From assembly GCF_036373705.1 (NCBI RefSeq), contig NC_089855.1, positions 8,745,719 through 8,809,718 on the forward strand: DNA of 64,000 nucleotides, read 5' to 3'. A program made the translations under genes and the position numbers. Source of the DNA: Amia ocellicauda. Its lineage: Eukaryota; Chordata; Actinopteri; Amiiformes; Amiidae. Each line of letters opens with the position of its first letter. Position 1 is the stretch's first letter. This document shows, piece after piece, positions 13,869 to 27,094 of this stretch. Below the pieces are notes generated by a model, which worked only from the letters and a program-made list of their open reading frames with translations, was not told where the DNA came from and made no database searches.

Positions 13869-16800
13869 ATTGATTGTTTGTTTGTTTATGTATTTAAGTA
13901 TTACTTCCAGGGTCGATGCATTCACCAGAAACCACAGAAAAGCCCTGAGACTGCAGTACACCGGGCCCATCTGGCAGGGCTGCGATGGTGCCTGTTTCCC
14001 TCCCCGCCTCCAGCAGCGCGGCCCGGGGCGCTCAGTGGGCTCAAGGAGCACAGAGCTGCGATCACGGCTGCCTGGATCCGCGGCTGTGAGGCCCAGCTCA
14101 GGCGGCTGCTCATTCAACACATGAAAGAAGTGTCAGAGAGAACGAGGCTCGATCATTAGCAACTCATTAAGTAGCCAGCGACGGGCAGTCAGCGAACCAG
14201 GAAGCAGAGCCGGGATGGGGCTCCTTTCAGTGCCCGTCAAACCCACATTAAACACATGCCATGTGTGCGAAGGGCGTCACGTTCGACGCTGCATGTGTTA
14301 AATTAGCACGTTTTGAATTAAGCCTTGAATAACGAATATGTTCTAATTTTGAAAAGACAGCCGTCAGAAGGAAACACAATGTTCGCTGTCGTAGTATCAG
14401 TAGTAGTTGTAGCATTAAAAGATTAAAAGATAAACTTTATTTTATTTGTAGTAGTAGTAGTAGAAGGAGGAGGAGAAGTATCGGCAGTAGTAGGTGTAAA
14501 AAATATGATCTGTATTAGTGGTAGAAACAGTATTGCAAGTTCCTGTAAATAAGCAATCAGTGGGTGAATTTATTGATATATTTTTGGAAATATTGTGGAA
14601 TTTTCCAGTCTTTAGCTTCTACATAAACAGGATGAGATAAACAAAGTCTCACCAATTTACATTTCCTGCGCTGGCTTCAAGAGAAGGTTCCTCTCGCGCA
14701 ACCGAACCCTTTGTGTGCCCGTCTAAATTTCCACACAACGCCACATCGCCGGCCTAGATTGTGCTTTATATTATCCACCCCTAAACATGCACCCTCGGTA
14801 TTAAACAATTTTACGTTAATTAAACTTAACATGTTTTGGAAATCATTTCTGCCCGTGCTCAAAGAGTCTTACGGTTTAAACTCAAAACAAATGCTATACG
14901 TTCGTAATTGTATGCAGCTCTAAAGGCTTCTGGAAGCTGCCAGTTTCAAATCTACCCAGAAAACAGAAAAAAAGCCTTTCCAAGTAGCCAGCCAGAGTCC
15001 AACCCTTTTTGTTTGTTTGCTTTGAAGTGATCAGATTTCCGTCCGCACCGCACCATTTCTGTGGCCGGGGCTTTTGGAAATATCAATCGTGAGCCAGTTC
15101 TCCGAGTGCACCGCCTGAAGTCATTTACTTTGATTGCCGAATTCAAATCTCCCTCTGTAGTACAACAGGGAATCGTTTGTATTATTTGAAAATGTGTTAT
15201 TGTGTGTCATCCTGCCACGTTCCCACAATACCCCCCTGTGGGAGAGCTCTGTTCAGATATGCCACAGGTAGGCGATATCCGCACCCGAACCGGGCCGCTG
15301 CTCAGAACCGGACAGCCAGGGGTGACGGGGGGGCCTGGTGTCGTCCGTGCCTCGAGCACAGTTTCCTCCAGCGCACGGTTCCCGTATGTGGGATAACAAC
15401 ATCTCCTTCGCGTGATCAGAACAAAGAGAGAGAGCATGACAGAAAATCCCTCAATGCCCGGCGTTTAAATATGCACGAGCTTTATGCACGCAGAAGCAGG
15501 GAAGGTAAATGTATAAATTATAGAGAAAAGAAAAAACTCCAAAAGGTAGCAGACATCACCCACAACAGGCAGCGGACGTCATGGCATGCCAGGAGTGTCA
15601 CCCCACATCCCCTGCGCTGGATTTGTGTGCGTTTATCGTTGTCTGTGGTATACGTGGCATGGCTCTCACAATCTAGGTCCACAGACACCGTTCATGCTAT
15701 AGGTTACAACGTTGTGCTTGAATAATTGTTCTTTATTTGACTGCTATAGCTCTTCTTTGAGAACCAATTAGAAGATACGAATGGAATTAGATTATAGTCG
15801 TACTTTTCTGTTTCTAGAAAACATCAAAGCTAATGCTGTCACTGTGGAGTAAAATAAAGCACATTATCTAAGAGGAACCGATTTGTCGCAGGTTAATTCC
15901 TGGAGTCGTGCAGTTATTTTAAGACAACCACGTCGCAAAACTATCGTCGACTCACTCGAGGGTTCAATCCAGGACGTTGAAGGGAAATAAAATATCAACA
16001 TATATAAATAAATTAATAAATATATAAAAAGAGAGAGAGACAAACACACCCTTGTGGATTCCTGCAAAATAAATTACACCCCCCTCCCTGTATTATTATT
16101 ATTTCTATATTCGGCAGTCACATATTTTGTAACAGTACGATTAATAGTAAATTATTTAAAATGGTAAATTAAATTCAGTCCAATTCAGAGATCACAGAAG
16201 AGAGAGTCACGCGATGGTGCGTCACCTCGAGAGTCGGTGCAGCTCCCCCTGACACACCAGGCGCACTCGCACACACGATACACTCGCCGTTTTGCGTTAT
16301 ATAAACAGAAGTAAGTGCCGTGCTGTGCGGCCGAGCTCGGCCCCTCTCCCCTGTATGAGAGCGGAGGGAACGGCCCAGTCTCTGGCTCCGAGCAGCCGGA
16401 GGACAGTGGGAAACCACAAGACCTCCTTAAAACTGAGCACAGCAGCGTGACTAATGCGACCACGCCAGTCACAGCACAATATTAGGACCGAGAGGGGGGG
16501 AGAGAGAGAGAAAACAGTCTTTCACCAAAGGCAGTGGAGGAAGAAATGCAGAGAGGAGTAAAGAATGCTTCAGAGTATTTTAAATCATGTGTATTATATA
16601 CATTTGAATGATATTGGCATAAACAGGAGTGGAGAAGCAGGGAGAAAGTTCTGGCATCTCTCTCCTCTCTCTCCTCCTAGACCAGGCTGTGGGGAAGCTG
16701 GTGAGATGCTATGAGCGTGTGGGTGTGGAGGCCGGGGGGGAGGGGCATTATAGGGAACAGCCACGCACTCACGCACGGGGTGAACCGGATCGTTCCTGCG

Positions 16801-19800
16801 GCGGCGAGAGCACTTCCCCCCGTCAGACCCACTCACCGCCGGCATCCAGGACGAGGAACGGAACAAACGGGACTCAAAAAGCAGCTTTCGGTGGAGACAG
16901 CGAGGATGTGCCCGCTGCAGCTGCCAGTTTTTGTTCTCTCTTGTTCAAATCGTCGGTGGTGCAGGTTGCAAAATATTTGTTTGATACGAAAGGCCTTGAA
17001 TTATTGATGCTTTATTTAATAATGCAGTAAACTTGGGAGAGTTCAGCTTCACAGGCGAGCTGCTCAAGATGGAGCATCTGCCTGGCTTACCCATCGCACC
17101 GGGACATTTTGAGGGTTGTTTTCTCCTCCCTCCGTTCAAAAGTTATCTTTCTTTTCGGTGCAGGTTGTGCAAAAACAAACGTGGATGAGTTAATTGTTTT
17201 TAAGGGGGAAATTCTGATCTGATTATTTTCATTTCTTGTCATTTCCCCCTCTTTCCTGCTCCCTCCCTCCCTCTCTCTCTCTGAAAGCACGAAACAAGCA
17301 AATTCAAAGTTGCCGGTTACATCTGAGTCTTTAGCCTGGGGATCTGTGTAATTTCTGCTCACAACCATAGCCAGTCTTAAAAAGCAGAGCCAATTTATTT
17401 AAATTAATCCGGCAATCACGCTGAAGTCTTGTTGACACATGGCTCTATCTTCACAGAGCAGCCGAGATTGTCACAAACACAATCCAACGTTCGGCTGCAG
17501 ATGTGAGGGGAGATAAAGCCGGCTCTCGGCACTCGTTTATTTCAGTGACCTGCATTGCGTTAAACATTCCGTGGGTGGCATTTGTTTGTGTACTAAGAAA
17601 CATATCCATCCATACATAAACACACATACATGCACACACACACATATAGTTATATACACATATACAGCACCGTGCTGCATTTCTCCAGAGCGCTGCCAGA
17701 TGTTGCCACCATTCCCCGTTTTCCCAAAGCACTAATTTCCCTGCAGGTATAAATACCAGCCCGGCCGCCTGCACAACGCCAAGCTAAACGGATATGCCGT
17801 GTTGGAGTCTGCTGCGTGTGGTGCTTGGCGTTGTGTCCCGTGACTGTATTCTCTCTTGTCAGGGCAGACAGGTTTGGAACCAGACTTAAAGAAATCATGC
17901 GTGTCATATGTCAGTCATGCAGATTCTATGGAATCGTACTGTTCATACAGACGTCGACTGACCACACGTCTGATGTTCGATGTTTGCAGATCATTGAGTA
18001 TCATTTTTAGGAGGTGATATGTGAAGCAGCATTCTTCCAAGTTGAAAATATAAATCTCTTTCCGTATTGCCATGGCTTGCCTCATGTGCAGTACAAATCA
18101 CATCTTCCTAAAGACACGCTGAGCACCATATAGCTCATCGAAACAAGACTAGCCCGAGGGCATGGTCTACTGCAGGCAAAACCAAGATACACTGCTAGTT
18201 AACATGATTCGGTCACGTGACTCGGGTACCATGATAAATAACAGTTAACCCTCTCTGCGCCTGACCTATCATTCTGTGTGTTATTGATCGGGACCTAAAG
18301 TGGGACTTGAGCAGTTAATGCTCATTATACGAGGTGCAAAGACTTGTGGAGGAGATGCTACAATAGGATGGATACATATATTCAGCCACTAGTAAGTAAA
18401 TTCAAAGTTTGTTTGGTTTTAAATCTTAATTCAGTGTATTCCACGTACATAAAAGTCCCGGTCCCCAAGATGGGTGGAAATTCAATTTTGAACTTGTTTG
18501 TTGTACTTGTTGGTTGTGTTTAAGTTAATTGTATTTGTTGTACTAGCATCTGCTTCGTTCATGACTGTTGTTCATTTCGCTAAAAAGAAAATAAACGTGG
18601 TATCACCATTCTGACAAATCCAAACAAAGGCAGGATTAATTGCAAATCATATTTTGTTGGAACACTAGGTTGTTTTCAGTGACTTCCTGCAGTGCCAGTT
18701 TATTATTGCATCCCGTGTGAGTGTGTTTATATATGCAGGATCGGGTACCACAATATCCACGCTCCCAAACACACTCTGAGCAAAAACATAAAATAAGATT
18801 CATGGACTCATATACATTTGGTACGTCTTACTCGAGTTGTGTTTCCTCCGAACTGTTTCCGCAAACACACATTTATACGATGATCATTTCACCAAATGGA
18901 CGGAACAATCTTAATCTCGATGCTCAAGTCTAAGTTATTTATAGAGAGGCTTTGAGGATAAAAGCTTGTCTTTTGTAAAGTAGGTATGACTCAACCTCAG
19001 CACCGTGACAAGGCTTTGTGAAGGCTGCTCAACAAGGCAACACTTCTCAAATGTTTTTCCGTATTAATTACGCACAGGCAGCGCATTAATTACCAGAATA
19101 GATGCGTCCCAGTTCGTATGCCTTGAAACATTCTGTCTTTACTTCGATCACATTCAGAGCGAGCATTTAAAAAAAGGTGTGAACACAGAATACGGTAGAT
19201 AGATTGAAAACGTTTACGTTACACTTTAACAATTTAAAACGTGTGTGTGTTCATCGGGACAATAGTTGACAGGATTGAAAACTGTAAAAGGTGATCATGA
19301 AAAAACAATAATCATCACAATTACAAGCTGTAAATATGACATTTCAGTCTTTGGTCACAAAACGAACTCAATTCACACGCCTTCGCAGGGTTGAAATGTT
19401 TTGAGCTCTACCGAACTGCAGCCGGACAGAAACTTGTGTCTCAGCTGTTGTATTCTCCTTTTCTTCAGTATTATTCTTTAAATCATGTGACTGCTTTTCA
19501 TTTGTCTGCTGCAGAATTAATCAAACAAATCACGCGCACACACAAAAGCTCATGTTTACTACAACAACAAAACAGGAATTCAGTCATCGGCTGCGTCATA
19601 TTGCATTGTTTAACGATTTTTCAACTGTAATCACGTTTCTTTTCGTTTGTGAGACTGGACACCGGCTCTAGGAGGCGATACACATTTAAAAATAAGAAGG
19701 TAAGTGTATTTATTTATGGTTTCAAATATAAATGTAATTGAACCTCTTCCCCGGCAGGAGTTGTTTAGATGAAAGTCCCTGGAGATGAGAGTTCAGCTGA

Positions 19801-22800
19801 TTCCCCCTCCCGGGCCCTGCCACGCTCAACCTGCCCCCCCCCACCGCCGCACAGCACACGGAGACACGCCGGGGAGCGCACGCCAAGAACACGGGCCCAC
19901 ATGTGGCCTTCATAAAGGGCCATAAACAACTGAAGGGAAAGAATGAGAGCCGAGGACACGTCAAACAAAACAAAATCACTGCCAGTGCACAAAAGGTAAA
20001 CCCGAGGACAGAGAGCGTTGTGTAATGGACTTTGCACAAACCTATGTGTGTTGAGACAACCACACATCGAGAAGGGACATTCCTGAACTTGGACTGGTCC
20101 AAATCCCTGCTTCTCAGTATAAAAAGGGAGTAGGGAAGGTTATGCCAGTACTCTGCCCTGTGATATGAATTGCTGAAGGTGTCTTATAGAGTTTATACAG
20201 AGATTAGCTTATCCATTTTAGTTTTCCGTTTGTTTGTTTATCTCAATACCTGGATTCATCGTTATTATTAATTCTTCTCAACTGTCTGTCTCCCCACTGT
20301 AAATAAACCGCACTTTCAGTTCAGTTATATTGTTCTGATCATCAATGGCCACATTTCCATCCTGGCTGGGCCGCTCGTCACAACTACCCAACTTCAACAT
20401 CTGCACACTTTGTAGGTTCCCTTCGAGGACGGGGTGAGGTGAGGTGAGGGGTTAACGAATAAAACAAAAAGCCTGGAAACGTCTTTGGCTGCGTGAGGCT
20501 GAGCCTGAGCCAAATGCCTCCGTTAACAGTTAATCGGGTTTAGATGCTCGCTCTCTCTCTCTCTGTGTGTGTTAAAGTACGAGTTAAAAAACATGAAATC
20601 ATGCCGGCTGTGCTGTCACCAAGGCAGACAATATCAGAACCTATAGAAACACAAGTTCTGCAGTTCCGGAACACCCCTGCAGTCCAGAGGTTAGTCAGCA
20701 AGGCATCTAAAACCTATAAATACACCTCCGATGTTTGGTTTCTCAAGCGCATATTCCCTGCAGTGTAGATTATAGCATTGCTAGCACTGTGAGCCCCGTC
20801 CTGCACTGAGCGCCGGCACAGAGAGGGAGGCTGCAGTTTAACCCCAGCGCTTTGGAAAGACGCCGTGCCTATGAAGGCAGGAGAACAAGGGAAGTCTTAC
20901 AGAGGGATGACGCAAAGAAAGCGGGGGTACAGAACACAGGAGCCCCGGAGACACAGATGGGCTTCGATTGATTCCCCGATAAGGGATGAATATCTGCAGT
21001 CAAATTGAGCTCTACATACACACATGGAAACGAGATTATACTAAACAAGTTCCAGTCCTTTGTACTGCATACCTTGTAAGCTTGGATGCAATAAAACCAC
21101 AAACACAGCCAAAACATGAATTCAATGTATTAAAATAAGTTCCCACGCAGAGAGTACCGATCTGAGTTTGTTTGTTTAAGTGCCCATATTCATCTCCCAT
21201 TATTACTCATCCGCTGTGCTCTTTGACACACAGGCACACTGCGTATCCACATGGGTTTGTAGTTTGTTAACCTGTTGACTTTGTAAAGAATGCAAAATAA
21301 ATTAAACGCATTTTTGTTTTCCTCTACACAGAAACATGATGCGTTTTAAATGAAGTGAATTAATAATGCAAACTGTTGTTTCTCCCAGGGACTGTTTGCG
21401 AGAGACAGTCATAAAAAGGTAACAAAACATCCCCAAAGATCTGTAAACTGTTCAGTGTTTATTTCTTCAGGTTTAAATTTATGATTCAAGTTCCTAAATT
21501 CAAAAGTACACTATTGACCAACAGCTTACTACGGATTACTTCACATCAGTAAAGGCACATATATGTATTTGCAGCCCTGTACATCATTTTAAAGTCTTGC
21601 ATCTCTATTTTGGATTTCCCAACAATAGATGACACTTCTGCCGAGTGGCTGCTCCGCGTGACGGGATCACAGAGTCTCTAAGTCAAGCGGACAGCAGTGA
21701 GTGGGGGGTGAGCGTGCGGGGGGCTGACAGGCAGTGATCCCACCAACGACGCCGTCCCCGGGGAGCGCCGGAGAGCCGGGCTCCTCTCCTCTGGCCCGCA
21801 GCGAAACAGCCACCAGCCGACACGCGACAGACTCGCACGCAGCCCGGGAAACATGCTGCCAGGCCGAGCTGTGGCACAGGGATGCAACCCCCAAATACGT
21901 ACCTTGTCGCCATAAAAACAAGCTGAATGATGAACCAGTTTTAAATCATATGTGTGTGATGTATTTAAGTGCAACTGGAGGCTGGAAAGGAAAATAAAAA
22001 ACAAAAAAATACACTTCTACAGAGTCGGGACGGGGCAGGGCGTGGATGTTGGCATCCCTGTCACACTTGGGCAGATAATTAGTGCATCCCACTCCCCATC
22101 ACAGCCAGGGATCCCAGCATCCATCTCTCACACAAACACAGTTCCCTCCCGGCGCCTCAGAGCCTCAGAGAGCTGCTGCAGCTTCAATGTAGCGGCAGCA
22201 AGGAGCGCACAAGGGGTTAAGGTGGTCCGGCGGCCACCCGTAGCCGGGAGAGAGTCTGGCGGTGGGAGCTTCCATTTCCTCCAGCTAAGTGGGGGGGACA
22301 CGCGGCCCCTCGAGCGTGGCTAATCCGAAAGGACAGTTCCTGCTTATTACAGAACCATTGCGGATAATAAAATCTGAATCAAACTGCAGGCTGAGAGCCA
22401 CAGGAGACTTCCCTCCTCTTCAATTTTTAAAGCCATGGAAGCACTTGACACTGAGGTGGATCAAATATCTCCAGTTTGCGTGCAAATACTTACTTAGGCA
22501 ACCCAGTGCACCCAAATCTGTGCGGAAAATAAAAAAATAACGTCAGGTGAGTACCCCGTGCAACAGCAGCTAATTAGAACGTCCCACTTCCCCCTTGCCG
22601 ACTGTCACAATCGGCCCTAAGTGGTCACGGTTGATTTATTTCAATTAGTTTTCACAGGGCTAACGTTATGACAAATTTATGTTTTGGCTGCAGGAAACTG
22701 GTACCAATCACGAAACCACCAAAACATCAAAACAGAAGGGAGTGAGTCTGTTAGCGCGCAGACGGCTGGAGTCCCCGAGCTGAGAGCGTGGCGGAGCGGA

Positions 22801-23125
22801 GAGAGAGCCTGCCTGCCTCACACGGCCCGGCAGCCATTGCATCTCCACACGTCTCCTACTGCTCGGACACGCAGCGCTGCCCCCGGACCCGGCCCGGCCC
22901 GAGCCCACCTGAGAGACCTGCGTGTCGTCTCTAGAGCAGGTTCAGCTAAAATAAAGCTGCCATTATAGAAGTCTTGTTGGACTAGACATGGGCAGATACT
23001 ACCCTGTCGTTTGTCTTCATGGATCTGTGGCTGCTCATTCAAGGGCTCGATGTCCTCAAAGACACGGTCATTAAGACACAACTACAATAACTGGACCACC
23101 AGCCGAGGTGAAGTTAACGGGGGAT

Positions 23126-23219
23126 TGTGTGTGCGTGTGTGCGTGCGTGTATGTGCGTATGTGCGTGCGTGTATGTGCGTATGTGCGTGCGTGTATGTGC
23201 GTGTGTGTGTGTGTGCGTA

Positions 23220-23260
<41 letters not shown>
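23126..23260. repeat. GT-rich minisatellite/microsatellite
   Basis: About 135 bp of GT with regularly spaced CG and AT substitutions. Higher-order units of roughly 22 bp (GTGCGTGC-type followed by GTATGTGCGTAT-type) are repeated, ending in a pure GT run. Nearly the whole tract alternates purine and pyrimidine. Confidence 0.9.
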
Positions 23261-23261
<1 letters not shown>

Positions 23262-25545
23262 CTGGCTCTGCAGAAGCTCTGCCATTGTGTTTTTGTGTGC
23301 GATCCTTACAACGCCACTCTTGAGCCGTCGCACGCACCACTCCTTCAACCGGACAGAGCTGCCCAGAGCGCCCCACGATGGAGAGACGGTGTATTGCAAC
23401 CGGCAAAATTAACAGTCATCAAAATGTGGAAGAAAATATCTCTGTATATCTGCATGTTTAAGGAATACTAAATAAAAATAAAAAAACATTTACAGAAAAC
23501 ATGAACAAAATCAAATTAAACGATGTGAACATTTTTCTAAAACATTTCCCGACCACAGCTTTATTTTTAAAGACTCAGTTTTGCACTGAATCGAATGATT
23601 GATTACGATTGGGCCAAACAGGACCTTGCTTTGAACTTTGATTACGGATGGGATTACGGACTTGGTTCGGTTGCTGTTAGACTCAACAAAGAGTCCCCCA
23701 CACTGTCGCAATTCATTGATCTGTTTGTGTGTTTGTGTACTGTAATTCAGCAAGAGAAGTCTCATATATGAGTCAAACAGCTTGACATAGACCGTATTTG
23801 ACAGTGAATTTAGCTATTGATTTCACAGAGCAACCCGTACTTCTTGATACATAATTTCTCGCCTCACGATATTGTGCGTCCGTGAGTTTGATTCTAGGGT
23901 GCGCTGACCCAGTGCATTATGGGGGATGGGGGTTGCAGTGGTACAATACTAGCAGGTCCGCTGATTATCGGGACCAGGAAACAAAGCGTCAGATGGTTAC
24001 TCAGTGGCTCAGAGGGAATTTTAACTCAGAGGCTTTTGCATTTATATCTGTTAGGCTGCAAATCTTTTGTACAGTTAAGTTTAACAATTCTGTAAAAAGT
24101 TCTTCCTAGCAAAGAGTGAGATTGCCACTGAAAGAGAGCAATGATGCAGCTTTAAAACCAGTTTGTTGCTTTTGAAGTTCTGTGTTTTAATTAATTATTT
24201 TATTTATTTATTTGGGAGGGGGTGGGATTTTGCATCAGTCCCATTTGATCGGGGTCACCCACTATGACCTTGAGCATATTTCAAGGTTTGTCATTTTGGT
24301 AAGTAAGAAATTGCTGTCTGACAGCGTCATTAATTACTCGACATGCATGAATGGCTGATCCTTATTGTGGTGGAGGGACAATAACAGAATAAGAGGCTGT
24401 TCGTTAATTACAGTAATATGAGATTTCTACAATGCTACGCACGACACTTCACTGAGAATAAGAGATATGAGCAGAGACAGTCAAATACAGTTTTCTTAAA
24501 GGAACGAGGCCACTAAAAACATCTGAACCTCCCCCCAGATTTTGAGTTTTAGAAACGTTGTTCCGCAAGTGTATGTGCTTGTGTTTTTGAGTACTTTTCT
24601 TTCTTTTTTCTGCCTCTTTCTCTTTCCTTCTACTGCCTTCTCCAGGGGCCTCCTGTTTGGCACGCTGAGTCACGATCATATCACAGTTCAGTGTGGCAGA
24701 GTAACAGGGCCGGTCAGATTAAGAGCCACTCGGAGGGCCGGTCCAGCGCATGTCTACTGGCGCTTCTCGAAGCAAACCACGTTTCATGCCATCTCCATAA
24801 ACCGAGCCCCCGTTGCCAATTGCTATTCTCTGCAGCTCTTGATCTGAGCTCATACCAGCACAGACAGAGTCACAACGTTGTTTGCCTTCTTTGTTAGAGA
24901 AAAGTGCACACAGGAGTCCTTTAAATGCAAAGTAAATTGAAAACTGCACTGCCAGAGATGTCAGATCTCACGCTAGGGGAAACTGCAAACATCCTCCGCT
25001 GCCTCTGTGAAATGTATCCTTGAAACAAACAACACGGCTTGATTTACCGTCATCTAAATAACCTTGTCAACAATCTACTGGATAATGTCGTGCAGACGGC
25101 TTTTCCACTGCCTCTAAAGTAAACAACTTCATTTGAATCAGCACGCCTGCTCCCCTTTGATTCTTATTTATTTATTTATTCATGTAAAAAAACAATGCAC
25201 TCAACAAAAGCTAGACTGCACCTTGCCCAGCACCAAAGTGAAATGTTTTATACATCCTTTGAAAGGTGATATATTTTTAGTTTGAGGAAGAAACGTTTCG
25301 ACCCAGAGAAAAGGTTCCCAACAAACACTATGTACAAAATGATTTCCCCACTGGCTGGTGGAAGCGTCTATCCAGTATTTAAATATCATTAGCGTCCTCC
25401 CGGCTGCTGACTGGCACATTTTTTTAAGCAGCTCTTTCCTGGAAATGACATCACTGCTTTTACCATCCATCTAGTGAGAGACAAGAGCATCACAATCTAA
25501 TTCATTCAGTGAGTTTTCACACTCTGTGATCCGAGGAGGAGAAAG

Positions 25546-25554
<9 letters not shown>

Positions 25555-25594
<40 letters not shown>
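25555..25594. repeat. (CA)n microsatellite
   Basis: Perfect CA tract of about 40 bp. Confidence 0.95.
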
Positions 25595-25597
<3 letters not shown>

Positions 25598-26726
25598 CCA
25601 GATGGCTGGGTACCTGAAAGTCTATCGCTTTAGTCTCCTGCCAATAATAACCAGGCCCCCACTCCCCTGCGTTGGCTGCTTCCTCCAGGACTTTTCACTT
25701 CCATCACCAGAAGGCTATAACAAACATGAAACAAACAACATAACATGTCTTGAGACATGACAAACATTGGCACATGTTTCCCTAATTGTAAACACAGTCC
25801 TGTGTTGTACACTTTCCTCTCCAGCAAGGAGACCCCAACCCCCAAAACAACATGGCAATCTCCCACAATATGGCATGCATTTCTAGTTGTGTTACTGCAT
25901 TTGAAGACAACAACAAATACATAATTAAACTCATCTCAGACACCATCACGGATGAATCTGCTTTCAGACACAGATAGGCTGTAAATCAGAGAATAAATAC
26001 CAAGCATGAACAAGGATCCCACTTCCAAAGCCAGGGAGGGCAGGAAATCAGTGGGCAAGCAGCGCCGGGTGCCCTTATCTCCAATAGCACCCCGGGGCTG
26101 GCAAAGAAAGTTATTTTAATTGAAACTTATTCGGCATAAGCTGTGCAATGCCGGTATTAAATGTGTTACTACATGCACCAACAATTGAAAGCCAGAATCA
26201 GGTAAATTAAGCATGCATAATTAAATATCTAAAGCAGTGAGCGCCGGCTTGAACCGCAGCAGATGGTTAACCTTTATATTTGTGTCAGTATTCATTTTCA
26301 GGAGGCTGGAATGAAGAAGATGGGGGGAAAAAAGAAAGGAAGAAAGAACGACAGGGGGGGAAAAGCCAAGTGTGTGCCCAGAGGGTGAACTTGAAAGAGA
26401 TTAGTCTAATTTCAAGCAAACAGCGCGCCGAGGAAGGGTTTTTATCTCGCCTTTGAAAGGGAACTTTAAATACACTGAGATATGAAACAGAATTAAGGAG
26501 TTATTAATTGCACAGGCATATTAAAAGGACCCCGGAAAGTGACCTCCTCTAATATGGGAAATGCGTGAGGAGAAATATGTCTTAATCTTCTCTGCGCTGC
26601 TTAGATAAATGTCAAGAGTATCCATCACCTCAATTAACCGCCGAGGAAAAAAGCTGTCAGCCGCTAAGTCTGCTGCCGACAGGGACGGGGAGCCCGGAGT
26701 CTGCGGGGCCGAGACATGCGGTGCGG

Positions 26727-26786
26727 ATCCCGCATGCAAACCGCTGGTGGATGCGGTGCTGCTAATCAGAGGTTTGCATGCGGGAT
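26727..26786. repeat. Perfect 16-bp inverted repeat with POU-like cores, 28-bp spacer
   Basis: The left arm is 26727-26742 and the right arm 26771-26786; all 16 positions are complementary. Each arm contains GCATGCAAA (or its complement), which covers seven of the eight bases of the octamer bound by POU-family factors. The nonamer ATGCGGTGC occurs directly before the left arm (26716-26724) and again in the spacer (26751-26759). The surrounding 500 bp has the look of a conserved non-coding element; the regulatory role is an inference. Confidence 0.85.
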
Positions 26787-27045
26787 AATAGGCTGGTTAA
26801 CCTGCTTTCAGCCCTGCTTTCCTTCCCGGCTTTCATTGCTTAACCAAGCAGTGAATCATTCACAATAGGATCGCGTATGTTACACCCGGACAACATCACC
26901 CTGTTTTCACCACCGATTCCAATTCATTACCGCGCATTTAGGACATACACACGTCAGCAATCGCGGGGTTTCTTTGTTAATTGGTTAATTGATTTTTGTT
27001 TGTTTTGTCTAATTCCTACAGAATGTAGCATATTTCCAAAGGTAC

Positions 27046-27094
27046 GAATACTGTAGATTTACTGGCAACTACTGTAGAATACTGTAGATTTACT
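27046..27094. repeat. Short tandem duplication, period 31
   Basis: An 18-bp sequence at 27046-27063 is repeated exactly at 27077-27094. Confidence 0.85.

Noticed and set aside
15177-15725. 182-codon open frame
   Set aside because: No recognisable motif, no splice context, mixed basic composition; similar lengths occur by chance in this much DNA.
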